Source: Chloranthus sessilifolius
Lineage: Eukaryota > Streptophyta > Magnoliopsida > Chloranthales > Chloranthaceae
Direction: 5' to 3'
Assembly: GCA_021018995.1 (NCBI GenBank)
Contig: CM037590.1
Coordinates: 38,504,287-38,568,286 of the forward strand
DNA: 64,000 nucleotides
Shown here: positions 44,602 to 54,211 of the stretch, one piece after another
Numbering within the stretch: position 1 is the first letter of the stretch
Layout of the letters: every line of letters begins with the position of its first letter
Translations under genes and position numbers: made by a program
Notes under the pieces: generated by a model
Database searches by the model: none
The model's input: only the letters and a program-made list of their open reading frames with translations
Told to the model about the DNA's origin: nothing

Positions 44602-44763
44602 ATATGGATCCAACATTTTAGATGGAATTTATATATTTTCATCTGAAATTTAAGTAACTTTATTTCCTCTTCTTCTTCCTGTCTCTATTTTTTTGTTTGT
44701 TTTAAGTGAGCCGCTATCTGTATGCTGAAGCAGACAATGGTCAGGTCCTACTAGCTAGGAAGA

Positions 44764-44912
44764 ACCGGATTTTCAGTCCTATCCCATCTGCTACCGTTGG
44801 AAATAGGAAAATCTTGACTGCAAGTCATGCTATAAAAAGTGAAAATAAAAAAAGTCAAGATTCCCCGATTTCCAAGGGCAGCAAATGGAGTTGGACTGCA
44901 AATCTGTTCTAC
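44764..44912. mobile_element. Small foldback element just 3' of CXE
   Basis: 'ccggattttcagtcctatcccatctgctacc...ttggaaataggaaaatcttgac' (44767-44819) is mirrored by 'gtcaagattccccgatttccaagg...tttggactgcaaatctg'-like sequence (44855-44908). About 150 bp, with a 35-bp loop. It begins about 165 bp after the CXE stop, so it may lie in the 3' UTR. Confidence 0.55.
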
Positions 44913-44984
44913 GTAGTTAATTTGCGTCGAGCTCACCATCAGCCGCTAAGGTTCTGCTTCCGGGAAGATGTCCCCTAACACTAA

Positions 44985-45660
44985 CTTTAGGCCAATTTTT
45001 TAAAGATTTTGTGTCATTTTATTGGAGCTAAAAACAATCTCCACCATCAAATTCAAAGTGGTCAATAAATTTCACCAAAGATATCCTTCAAGATTCCATA
45101 GATGTTAATAAAGCTGCCCATATTAAAAAATTGAAGAAGATTACAAACGAATATATAATATATAGAGGTGAATAAGATTATAAAATACAAATATATAATA
45201 TATAGAGGTGAATAAGATTATAAAATACAAATTCGTATGTAATGTATGAACATTTTATAGGGTACCATTATTTACAAGCAGGGAAATTGTAACATCGCCC
45301 ATCTCCTCCTTTCAGAATGCATTGACTGCTTTGAATTAGAAGATCGAGAACATTTTTTTCGTTTGATCAATCACATTTGAGCGTGAATTGTGCCTATGAA
45401 TTTAGGGTCCGTTTTTGAGAAATAAAATACTAACGATTAGATAGTACGCCCATAATCTTACAATCAATTATATGATAGGTTGGGGTGAAAAACAATCTTC
45501 ATCATCTGATTTAATGGGTTAATGCTTTGTGAATGGATAAGAGTTTCACAATGGGGAAATAATGGCACCCCATTTTATATTCATAACTTCTGTATATTTA
45601 ATTGCAGATTGCAATGTTTCTTTTTTTTCCCAAGAAAGTTAGCATTAGCCAATAGGTTAG
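44985..45660. other. Intergenic DNA with P1 fragments and a tandem duplication
   Basis: A P1 end fragment spans 44985-45065. A 43-bp unit (aatatataatatatagaggtgaataagattataaaatacaa) is repeated in tandem at 45148-45235. A worn P1 copy spans about 45305-45515 (tgactgctttgaattagaagatcgag ... cgcccataatcttacaatcaattatatgatagg). Confidence 0.55.
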
Positions 45661-45679
45661 GCCGTAAAGCTAATAATAT

Positions 45680-45872
45680 CAGTGAGCAATAGCTCAACTG
45701 GTGCCTTCTTTGTGGAAGCACAGGTATGGGGTTCTAATCCCCACACTTGCTCCTGCCATTTATGTAAGTCCCCTCCTAGTGTGCTGTACCAAAAAAGGAT
45801 TCTCTTTGTGTGCAAGTAGCACTACATCTGGACTGTCTATGCTAGATGACATTAAAAAGAAAATACACAATT
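45680..45872 (+). mobile_element. tRNA-derived SINE, copy 2
   Basis: A clear A box TAGCTCAACTGG (45690-45701) and B box GGTTCTAATCC (45730-45740). A tRNA-unrelated body follows (ctcctgcca..., tgtgctgtacc, ctctttgtgtgcaagt, cactacatctggactgtcta), with an A-rich end (attaaaaagaaaat). Same family as 1660-1885. It lacks an acceptor stem, so it is not a tRNA gene. Confidence 0.7.
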
Positions 45873-46540
45873 CACGATGTGGCCGATTGCAAGGATGCCT
45901 CGTGGACCAATCGGTCACCATACTTTAAAATGGTCCCAATTACAAAGAACCTTACAAAGAGAAGAGAACAACCTTTTTAAGGAAGGTTTTATTAATAAAA
46001 AATAGAACAGGCAAAGCAGGCAGCCGAACAAAGAACCTTCCACAGAGAAGAGAACAACCGGATGATGCACCTTACATAGAGAAGAGGGGGGAGGGGGAGC
46101 ACAATTGGAGGGACGGCTCACAGGGAGAAAGATCTCCAGAGGCTGGTTAAAACGACAAGATCTTTAGATTCAAAAGCTTCCATCCACCGCCCAATGGAAA
46201 ACAATGTCTGGTGGATGCTGCTCTTCCTTTTAAATTAGCGAGTTGCGCTCAATCCATAGACTCCATAAAAGGGGTGTCGCATTCCATAAATAATTTGTCC
46301 CTGACAGTTTTGCCTTTAACCAAAAGCATCTCCAACTGAGACTGGTATGTATGCACCAAGCCACCCCGAAGAGATCAGATAAAGAACCGAGACCATAATG
46401 AGTGCGCCAACGAGTAGTGCAGGAGGAGGTGGCTATCATATTCGCCTTCACTTAGGCAAATAGAGCAGCGATCGATCAACAAGTTGGTAGCCTCTGTCCA
46501 TGAGCGAGTCAATCCTTAAGATGTGAAAGCTATTAATTAG
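45873..46540. other. Intergenic, unassigned
   Basis: 'ccttacaaagagaagagaacaacc', 'ccttccacagagaagagaacaacc' and 'ccttacatagagaagagg' form three spaced repeats (about 45950-46088). No gene recognised on either strand. Confidence 0.4.
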
Positions 46541-46544
46541 CACT

Positions 46545-46595
46545 ACAAAAAAATAAGACTTTTAGCGGCAGTTTGAGCCAAAAACTGGCACCGCA
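46545..46595. mobile_element. CACTA-type MITE end
   Basis: CACTACAAAAAAATAAG followed by 'cttttagcggcagtttgagccaaaaactgg', as at 29146; no partner end was seen. Confidence 0.45.
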
Positions 46596-46779
46596 CGCAC
46601 CAGCCAAAGAACCAAAACTTATCCGGAACCTTAATTCTATACATGAAGCCCAGCTAGAGCACAAGGAGTAGCCGCGACCATGTTGGATAGAGATCTAAAG
46701 ACCACACCTTCCGTAGGTCACTAATATATGACCAAGGGTATCGAAGATTCCCCAACTAATGGTTCCGTTGTTAAGAGTG

Positions 46780-47245
46780 TTGAATGCCTTGAATTTGAAA
46801 TTTGAGATCATTTTTTCCCCTCCTCTTCTAATTCGAGATCATTTTTTCCCCTAGTCTTTCACGGAATAGATCTTAAAATTATACACTTATAAGGTGATCA
46901 TATGTTGATTGGACAGTGTCATATGGAGGATAAATTTTATAGAGACAAAGTGCAAGCGACTGATGTGGCACAACGCGAGTAGCTGTAAATGCCGTGGGAC
47001 TCAATTAATATAGGTTGGCACTACCAATCAAGTTGTGTCACATCAGCTGCCTACACTTTGTGCTCAATAAATCTGTCCTACGTCTACAATTTTTCATGTT
47101 GATTCCATTTGGCACAAATCTCTAAAAGTGACCTGTGGACCGTTCTCATGGTGCTCTATGATCATGGTCACTTTAGGGGATGCGTGCTATCTGATTGTCC
47201 GATTGGAGTGCCATGATTTGGCGATTTACTAAACGATTGGAAGGA
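46780..47245. mobile_element. P1 copy, expanded centre
   Basis: Left arm 'gccttgaatttgaaatttgagatcattttttcccc ... ctttcacggaataga tcttaaaattata'; right arm 'ttgtccgattggagtgccatgatttggcgatt'. A second inverted repeat (tagagacaaagtgcaagcgac / gctgcctacactttgtgctc) fills the centre, perhaps another nested element (about 46905-47085). Confidence 0.5.
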
Positions 47246-47405
47246 AAGATAATCTCTAGCATCTGATTCAAGGTCTCGTGCTAACCCGACATGTGCTGAA
47301 TTTGGGGTGCGCATGTGCCCCTTGGATTAGGCGGGTGCTTTAAGAGGCCCGGATACCTAGGTTATAAAAAAAAAGAAGATAATCTCTAGCATCTGATTCA
47401 AGGTC
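47246..47405 (+). mobile_element. 100-bp retroposon with 30-bp target duplication
   Basis: 47246-47275 and 47376-47405 are identical over 30 bp (both start AAGATAATCTCTAGC). Between them are 100 bp, of which the last part is 'gttataaaaaaaaag'. An A-tail next to a long direct repeat is the mark of LINE-mediated retroposition. The body is unusually GC-rich for this region, and I see no good A or B box, so its source RNA is unknown. Confidence 0.75.
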
Positions 47406-47505
47406 ATCAACATTTTTTACGGTGTAGTCATCAATTGAGGAGACGGAATCTTCTGATGTTATATCTCTTTTAGTTATCTATTAAGTTCCAACAAAATTCA
47501 TGGAG

Positions 47506-47510
47506 CTTGC
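47506..47510. repeat. Target duplication CTTGC (left) of copia 2
   Basis: CTTGC directly before the LTR at 47511; exact partner at 53678-53682. Confidence 0.9.
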
Positions 47511-48313
47511 TGTTAGGAACTCTACCCAATCTACGAACTCCCTATCGCGATGAATGCGGAAAAATAGAAAGATTCAAGCAAAAATTAATCACACGCACAA
47601 CACAAAGATTTACGTGATTCACTCAATCAAGGGCTACGTCCACGGGAGTATATGCACTATTTTTAAGAATGTTTACAACACACACACTCTCTTCTCTCTA
47701 GTGCAAACTCAATCAAGATCTAGCACGATCTTCAGTAACAAATCCGTTGTTAAACTAAGGACGCAGTCCTTCAAATAATAGAGAAGAGATCTATCGGAAT
47801 ATAATCACGATTCCGACACAAGAACGATTTCAGTCGGATCTTCAATCCCCAAGCTATTCTTCAATACTTTTTCTCTCAAAGTATTATTACATATTTCTCA
47901 CATGAAACTTTCACCAAACTCTCTCTAGATCCCTAGAGAAGACTTTCTGCAAATAGGCTCCAAGCTCCTTTTTGGAAACGTAACTCTCAAATTTCTTAAG
48001 AGTTGCAAGTATTCAAAACTCTTCCAAAATAGTCTCCTAATCACTTAGGAAACTTTGGCTAAAGTGAACTTTCCGAAAATAGCCAATTATTCAAAACTTG
48101 TGGATCTATTTCCACCCAACAGTCAATCGATTGACTTCTCAACCTCAATTGATTGACACTGGTCAACAGTCAATCCTGCGGATCTGCATTCACTCATCAG
48201 TAAATTGATTGACTTCCCAACCTCAATCGATTGACACCGGTCAACAATCAATCGATTGACTTTTCAGCATCAATCAATTGACATCGATGGTTAGGATTAA
48301 ACCTTATTCAACA
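47511..48313 (-). repeat. 3' LTR of copia 2 with TCAATCGATTGAC array
   Basis: In element direction this is the downstream LTR. Near 48122-48285 seven copies of TCAATCGATTGAC-like words stand about 21-28 bp apart, each a palindrome around ATCGAT. They lie at the U3 start in element direction. Confidence 0.85.
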
Positions 48314-48823
48314 ATCTCCACTAAGGTTTCATCTCCAACCAAGTCATTGCCCTAACGGGCATCAACATCTTCGACAAGTGTTAATCAAGTTTAGGCAATG
48401 CCCAAACTTCTTCTGTGTAGCCGGTTTAATCAACATGTTCACTGCATTCACTTTCATAAGTGCAAGTATTAGCGAAAGCATGTCCTTAAACTTTTCAGGA
48501 AATTTCTTCATCCTTTCTGATCTTCTCAAGGTAGTTTGAATCGATACCTGGGACTACAAGTCTTGAGAAATTGTGCCATCTTCATTATCTTTCTCATCTT
48601 GCTCATGCCTTTCAACATCAACTTGTTCCTGAGGTTCACCAGATGACTGAGGTTTGTATTCTACCTTTTTCATCGGAAATTCAATTTCGTTGAAAGTAAC
48701 ATCTCTTCCAACTATCACTTTGTGAGATTGTGTATCCTACAAACGATAATCCTTGACTCCTTCACCATAGCCAATCAAGACACACTTTTTAGATTTTGGA
48801 TCCAACTTGGATCATTCACTTCC

Positions 48824-49541
48824 CTAAAGTAATGCATAAGCCGCACATCCAAACACCCTCAAGTGAGAGTAGCTCCCATGTCTTCCATACCAAACCTCAT
48901 CTGCAGTTTTCGAGTTCAATGCCGCTGAAGGCGACTGGTTGACCAAGTAACATGCCGTGTTTACTGCCTCTGCCCAGAACCCATGACTCAAGCCGGAATG
49001 GTTCAACATACACCATGCTTTTTCCAATAGTGTTATGTTCATCCTCTCTGCTACACCATTTTGCTGAGGATTTTCAGGAACTGTTAAGTGTCTAACAATC
49101 CCTTGATTTTCATAGTAAACCTGGAATTCTGATGACAAGTATTCTCCATTATCTGAAATGAGAATCTTTACTTTTCTGTCAGTCTTCTTTTCAATCATAC
49201 TCTGTCACAGCCTGAATTTCTAAAACACATCTGATTTATTTTTAATCGGATACACCCAAACTTTTCTGGAGTAGTCATCTATAAATGACACAAAGTAGTT
49301 GGCTCCACCTACTGAAGTGACTTTAGTCGGTCCCCATACATCTGAATGTATGTAATCAATCAGCCCCTTCGAAGTGTATTTTCCAGTAGAGAAACTGACT
49401 TTCTTCTGTTTTCCGAAGATATAATCTTCACAAAAATTCAGCTTACAAGTTTGAATTTCAGAAATCGCCTTATTCTTTATGAGCTCTGTCAGCCCATGTT
49501 CACTCATGTGACCAAGCCTTTTGTGTCACAAATCTGAGGGG
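48824..49541 (-). pseudogene. Integrase of copia 2
   Basis: One reading frame throughout, interrupted by three stops: at the pre-integrase motif (L-stop-HKRLGHM, expected Trp), after KSDVF, and at RL-stop-QS (expected Trp). The catalytic acids are visible: Asp in HSDVWGP, Asp in SDNGEYLS and Glu in NGVAERMN. The frame ends at GCAAYALL; everything downstream in pol is missing. Confidence 0.85.
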
Positions 49542-51569
49542 TGTTGTGGATTTTTAGTGTGCTGATTTATGATGTAAAATCAGGAGATTACAGAGATGGA
49601 TTCAGCACATCTAAAAGATCTTAGGCCTGCAAGATACAGGGTCCTTTGTAGCAAGTTTTAAAAGAATGGTGAGTAAGGGAATGTCCACAGAGAGACTGAT
49701 TAGAAATAGGATAAATCTCCAGATCTGTGAGAGATCTGGCACTCTAACTATCTCTACTTTAGTTAAAAGACAGGGGAGAGTTTTGAAATGAGTTGTCACT
49801 TAAACTAAACTACAAATAAAATGCAGATTATTTTGGATCTAATCTGGAGCCTCAGATCTTGCAGATGAAAGGTTTAAAAACTCAAAAAATGGAGAAGAAC
49901 AACTTGGAGATTGTCTTTACTGCAATCAGGTTGAGTTAAGCATGTTACAGGGGTTCAAAAGTACACAAGTCCCTCCGCTGGCCACAGGCACTGTCCGCAA
50001 GCACAGTTGCAAGGTATAAATTCCACTTCAAATCACAGGATCCACCTGGCCTTAAGGCTATGATCTATCCACTTTAATGGTCACAGGGCTATCTTAGAGG
50101 CTTTATAGAATCCATGGATTTCAGCAGATAAATCTAATTAAGGCCTGAGCTCAGATTCACCTTAAGGTTATGATTTGTCCACTTTAATGGTCATAGACCA
50201 TTCTAGAGATCTCCTACAAAGCCAGAGCCTCAATTAGAACAATTAGAACCACTACAGATGCTGTAATTTTCAGGTCATAGATACAAGAAATTACAGGGAT
50301 ATCAGATCCAGGGAATTCAGATGATATCCAAGAGGTCTACCAGTTAAGTGGGTGAGCTCATCAAACAACTCCTCTACACAAATTCGATCAAGCACCAAGA
50401 GGAATAAAAAGAGTTTTAGATCTAATTAAAACATTAAAAACAACATTTACATTGCAAACAAGGTCACTCTTACAATGGAATGTTCTCAGATCTGTAGTCT
50501 ATGCAACAATTAACCCCAACAACACTCTTAACCTTACCCAATTACATATCTAACTCACTCCTCGCTGCTCCTAGGGATTTAGCCAACCATGGTTAGGCTA
50601 AAGGAGGGAAAATGGAATCTCGCTGTAAGCTCTGATCTGTGAAAAATTGCTCAGAATTTTGATCCTCTCCAAAGGCAATTGGGGATCTCTATATATAGCT
50701 TTCTCCTTTGTTTTTCCCGTAAAAAATCCCTTATAGAAGGTCGTCAGAGTTTGTTAGAGCTCTGCCAAAGCACGTGGGTCGGTTAGGGCTTTCTAGGGCA
50801 TCTTCTAGAACATCGTGCCGATCACCAAGGTGCCTTGATTTGCGTGCAACAGGTCACCAAGTCTCAGCGTGTGCATAGCATAGTTTCTGAGAAGTTCAGC
50901 GCATGATTTCGACAGGTTGGAGAAGCTCCCAACAGGTTAAAAATAAGCTTATAGCCCTTTCGATAGGTTCCCTGGTCTCTTCGATAGGTATTGATAGGAT
51001 GAGTTCTCTCTTTGAAGCTTCAGAATCCTTAGCCCAATATCTGGAGTATTCGATAGGTTGGCTGAGTAGTTCTATAGGTTCAGGGGTCCTTTTTGACAGG
51101 TTCAGCTCTATGTGTCGTCATCCCGATAGGTTGGCTCTCATTCCTATCGAAAAGCTTAAGCATCATTCAATAAGTTCAATTTCAGCGTTTTCATTTTGAT
51201 AGGTTCAGGGATCCTTCGACAGGTTGGAATCGAGTATTTTAGTCCTTCTTCTGCCTTTGGATCCTATCGAACCCTTCTCCAACTGCACGAATTCTTTCCT
51301 TTTTCTCCTCAGCTCCTATTGAAGTCTTCCGACATCCTTCCGATAGGATGTTTTAGACCTATCTTCACTTCTTTCTCCTTGTTCTGTTACTGGGTCTACA
51401 TGGTGCTGAGAGCTGACTCTTTTGTGGACATTCTTAAGTGGTTTGCTGCATTATTACCAGATTTTCCTACTATCTACAAAATGCACTCAACAGAGGCTTA
51501 TTAGTGTGCTTGCAGGTCCATGAAAGGTCAGGTTAAAGGGTGCAAAGTGACATTTTTCACCACTTAACA
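49542..51569. mobile_element. TG...CA insertion (solo LTR-like) in copia 2
   Basis: Starts TGTTGTGG and ends CTTAACA; flanked by AGGGG (49537-49541) and AGAGG (51570-51574), a 5-bp duplication with one mismatch. Removing 2028 bp plus one 5-bp copy leaves the gag-pol frame of copia 2 exactly in phase, which proves the limits. TATA-like TATATATAG lies at 50690-50698. Two diverged tandem units (about 50040-50105 and 50155-50215, each with 'tatgat(c/t)t(a/g)tccactttaatggtca') are present. No ORF of note. Size and ends suit a solo LTR; orientation is unknown. Confidence 0.75.
50915..51240. repeat. Cluster of CGATAGGTT words
   Basis: About a dozen close variants of TTCGATAGGTT (TTCGACAGGTT, TTTGATAGGTT, CCGATAGGTT, and one reverse CCTATCGAA) are spaced irregularly by 15-50 bp inside the solo-LTR-like insertion. 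Confidence 0.75.
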
Positions 51570-51574
51570 AGAGG

Positions 51575-52857
51575 TCCTTAGAATCTTTTGTAGCCGCAAC
51601 ACCACTGCCGTTGATTGTGTTGCCTACTAAAGTATACAGATTCCCCATCTTTTTAGCTTTCATTAAGGTCATAGCACCACGTACAACCTTTAGTTTATCG
51701 GATTCTAGAATGACTCGACGTCCTATCTCATCCAATGCCTCCAACGAGATCAGATTTTTCTTCAGATCAGGCACATGCCTAACCTTAGTAAGAGTGCGAA
51801 CACAACTATCAAACATCTTGATTCTAATCGAACCGATACCGACTACTTCACATACACTATCATTCTCCATCAAAATCGTCTCACCATTGGCTACCTTATA
51901 CTGGTTAAACCAATCCCTGTACGGACACATGTGATATGATGCCCTTGAATCTAGGATCCATCTATCATCAAACTGACTGGAGCTTAATAATACATACAAT
52001 AGGTCTTCACTGGAATCTGACTTAGCAACACTAGCCTGTTGCGAAGTCCCTTCATCACTCTTATTATTATTCAATCTCTGATTGCAATATTTATGAATAT
52101 GTCCAGATTTCTTACAGAAGTAACAGATAATATCTTTTCTGTCACCCCTAGATTTGAACCTGCTGTTTCCTCTCGTTGATTTATTATCCCCTCTGGATTT
52201 GTCTCTTTTGTGATCATGGTTTCGAACCCTTTCGCTTAAGAGACTAATCCCTTTAGAGTTAGATTCAGACTGTTTTCTCAATTCGTCGAAAAGAAGTGCA
52301 GCAGTCACTTCTTCGACGACAATAGTATCTTTATCATAAATTAATGTGGTAACAAGGTGCTCATAAGATGGTGGCAATGAGGTGAGCAATAGAAGTGTGA
52401 GATCTTCTTCTTCAAGTTTCACCTCAATGCTTAATAGTTCACTAACTATTTTATTAAACGAATTCAAATGGTCATGAATACACATACCAACCTTCATACG
52501 AACGGTGTAGAGTTGCTTCTTCATGAAGAGTCGGTTGGACAACGACTTTGTCATGTAGAGAGATTCCATCTTCTTCTACAGATCCACAGTCGTCTTCTCA
52601 TGAAGAACATTATACAAAACTTCATCGGACAAGCACAATCGGATAGTGCTTACGACCCTCTTATCAATAGAGTTTCACTCTTCATCGGACATCTTTACCT
52701 TCTTTCCCATCTCTTTTTCGAGTAGGGCATCATCAATGCCTTGTTGGACAAGAAGATCTATGACCTTGACTTGCCACAAAGCGAAGTTATTCTTTCCAGA
52801 AAACTTCTTTACCTCAAATAGTGCATTCGAGATCTTCATCGACATTGTAGCGTACAC
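51575..52857 (-). pseudogene. Gag and protease of copia 2
   Basis: Starts at ATG 52857 (MYATMSMKISNALF...). In one frame, with two stops: after MSDEE (expected Trp) and before KKMESLYM (expected Trp). Gag (UBN2 type) is followed by the zinc knuckle C-Y-F-C-K-K-S-G-H-x4-C at about 52120-52090. The protease motif reads WILDSRAS where WILDSGAS is usual (Gly to Arg). It runs into GAG-pre-integrase, where the 2-kb insertion cuts it. Confidence 0.87.
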
Positions 52858-52860
52858 CTC

Positions 52861-52872
52861 GCTTTGATACCA
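52861..52872 (-). other. Primer-binding site of copia 2
   Basis: Minus strand TGGTATCAAAGC, one base from the TGGTATCAGAGC site typical of copia elements primed by initiator Met-tRNA; two bases separate it from the LTR. Confidence 0.8.
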
Positions 52873-52874
52873 CC

Positions 52875-53677
52875 TGTTAGGAATTTTACCTACTCTACGA
52901 ACTCTCTATCACGATGAATGCGAAAAAATAGAAAGATTCAAGCAAAAATTAAGCACACGCACAACACAAAGATTGACGTTGTTCACCCAATCAAGGGCTA
53001 CGTCCACGAGAGTATATGCACTATTTTTAAGAATATTTACAATACACACACTCTCTTCTCTCTAGTGCAAACTCAATCAAGATTTAGCACGATCTTCAAC
53101 AACAAATCCGTTGTTAAACCAAGGACGCAGTCCTTCAAATAATAGAGAAGAGATCTACCGGAATATAATCACGATTCCGACACAAGAACGACTTCAATCG
53201 AATCTTCAATCCCCAAGCTATTCTTCAATACTTTTTCTCTCAAAGTATTCTCACATATTTCTCACATGAAACTTTCACCAAGCTCTCTCTAGATCCCTAG
53301 AGAAGACTTTATGCAAATAGGCTCCAAGCTCCTTTTTGGAAACGTAACTCTCAAATCTCCTAAGAGTTGCAAGTATTCAAAACTCTACCAAAATAGTCTC
53401 CTAATCACTTAGGAAACCTTGGCTAAAGTGAACTTCCTGAAAATAGCCAATTATTCAAAACTTGCGGATCTATTTTCGCATAACAGTCAATCGATTGACT
53501 TCTCAACCTCAATTGATTGACACCGGTCAACAGTCAATCCTGCGGATCTGCATCCGCTCATCAGTCAATTGATTGACTTCTTAACCTTAATCGATTGACA
53601 CCGGTCAACAGTCAATCGATTGACTTTTTAGCGTCAATCGATTGACATCGATGGTTGGGATTAAACCTTATTAAACA
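52875..53677 (-). repeat. 5' LTR of copia 2
   Basis: Same length as its partner (803 bp) but with many substitutions and no large indel. Carries the same TCAATCGATTGAC array (about 53485-53650). Confidence 0.88.
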
Positions 53678-53682
53678 CTTGC
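53678..53682. repeat. Target duplication CTTGC (right) of copia 2
   Basis: Exact copy of 47506-47510. Confidence 0.9.
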
Positions 53683-53734
53683 TTCCAGCCAAAAGAAAAC
53701 AAGAAAGCGTTTCTAAATCTTTTAAGACCTTGTT

Positions 53735-54211
53735 TGGCAACCCTATTGACTACTTGAAATCAGATGATGGAGATTCTTTTTTATCTCGACCTTCGACGCA
53801 ATAGAACTTGAGATCATAGACAATTTGATACTTGAGATCATGGCACACAGATGGTCAAAATTTTGATTCTATGTGACGCATGTCCCAAAAAATAGCCTTA
53901 AACTCAAATGACATATTTCACACTCAAACTTGAGTTTAGAGTTATTTTATGGAATGTGTCACGTGGAATCAAAATCTTGATCGTCTGTGTAGTGTGCCAT
54001 GGTCACAAGATTCATTGTTTCGAAAATAGGGATGAAAAAAGATCTCTATCATCTGATATCAAATAATGTCATTGCGTTTTAGCTTAGGTGTCCATTGGAT
54101 ATTGTTTCAAAAATAGGGATGAAAAACGATCTCTATTGTCTGATTCAAATAATGTCGTTGGGTTTTAGCGTAGGTGTACACCGGATCCGATGGGCACAAA
54201 TAGAGGTATCC
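53735..54211. mobile_element. P1 copy with right end; internal tandem duplication
   Basis: Left arm 'ttgactacttgaaatcagatgatggagattc ... ttcgacgcaatagaacttgagatcat'. Right arm duplicated in tandem (about 54000-54100 and 54103-54180: 'aaaatagggatgaaaaa(a/c)gatctctat'). Right end 'gatgggcacaaatagaggtatcc', the reverse complement of the P1 terminus. Confidence 0.7.

Larger units (their letters stand above)
47511..53677 (-). mobile_element. Ty1/copia LTR retrotransposon, copia 2, internally deleted and interrupted
   Basis: Two 803-bp LTRs (47511-48313 and 52875-53677, TG...CA) with an exact CTTGC duplication. Coding is on the minus strand. A primer site TGGTATCAAAGC (minus, 52861-52872) close to the initiator-Met type lies next to the right LTR. 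Gag, protease and integrase are present. Reverse transcriptase and RNase H are wholly absent: only about 500 bp separate the integrase end (48824) from the left LTR. The LTRs differ at 19 sites in their first 250 bp by eye, so it is clearly older than copia 1. A 2028-bp insertion splits it. Confidence 0.93.

Noticed and set aside
49554..51510. 10-bp direct repeat TTAGTGTGCT (49554-49563 and 51501-51510) as the target duplication of the insertion in copia 2
   Set aside because: Removing sequence between these repeats does not leave the host protein in a sensible frame, whereas the TG...CA limits 49542-51569 do.
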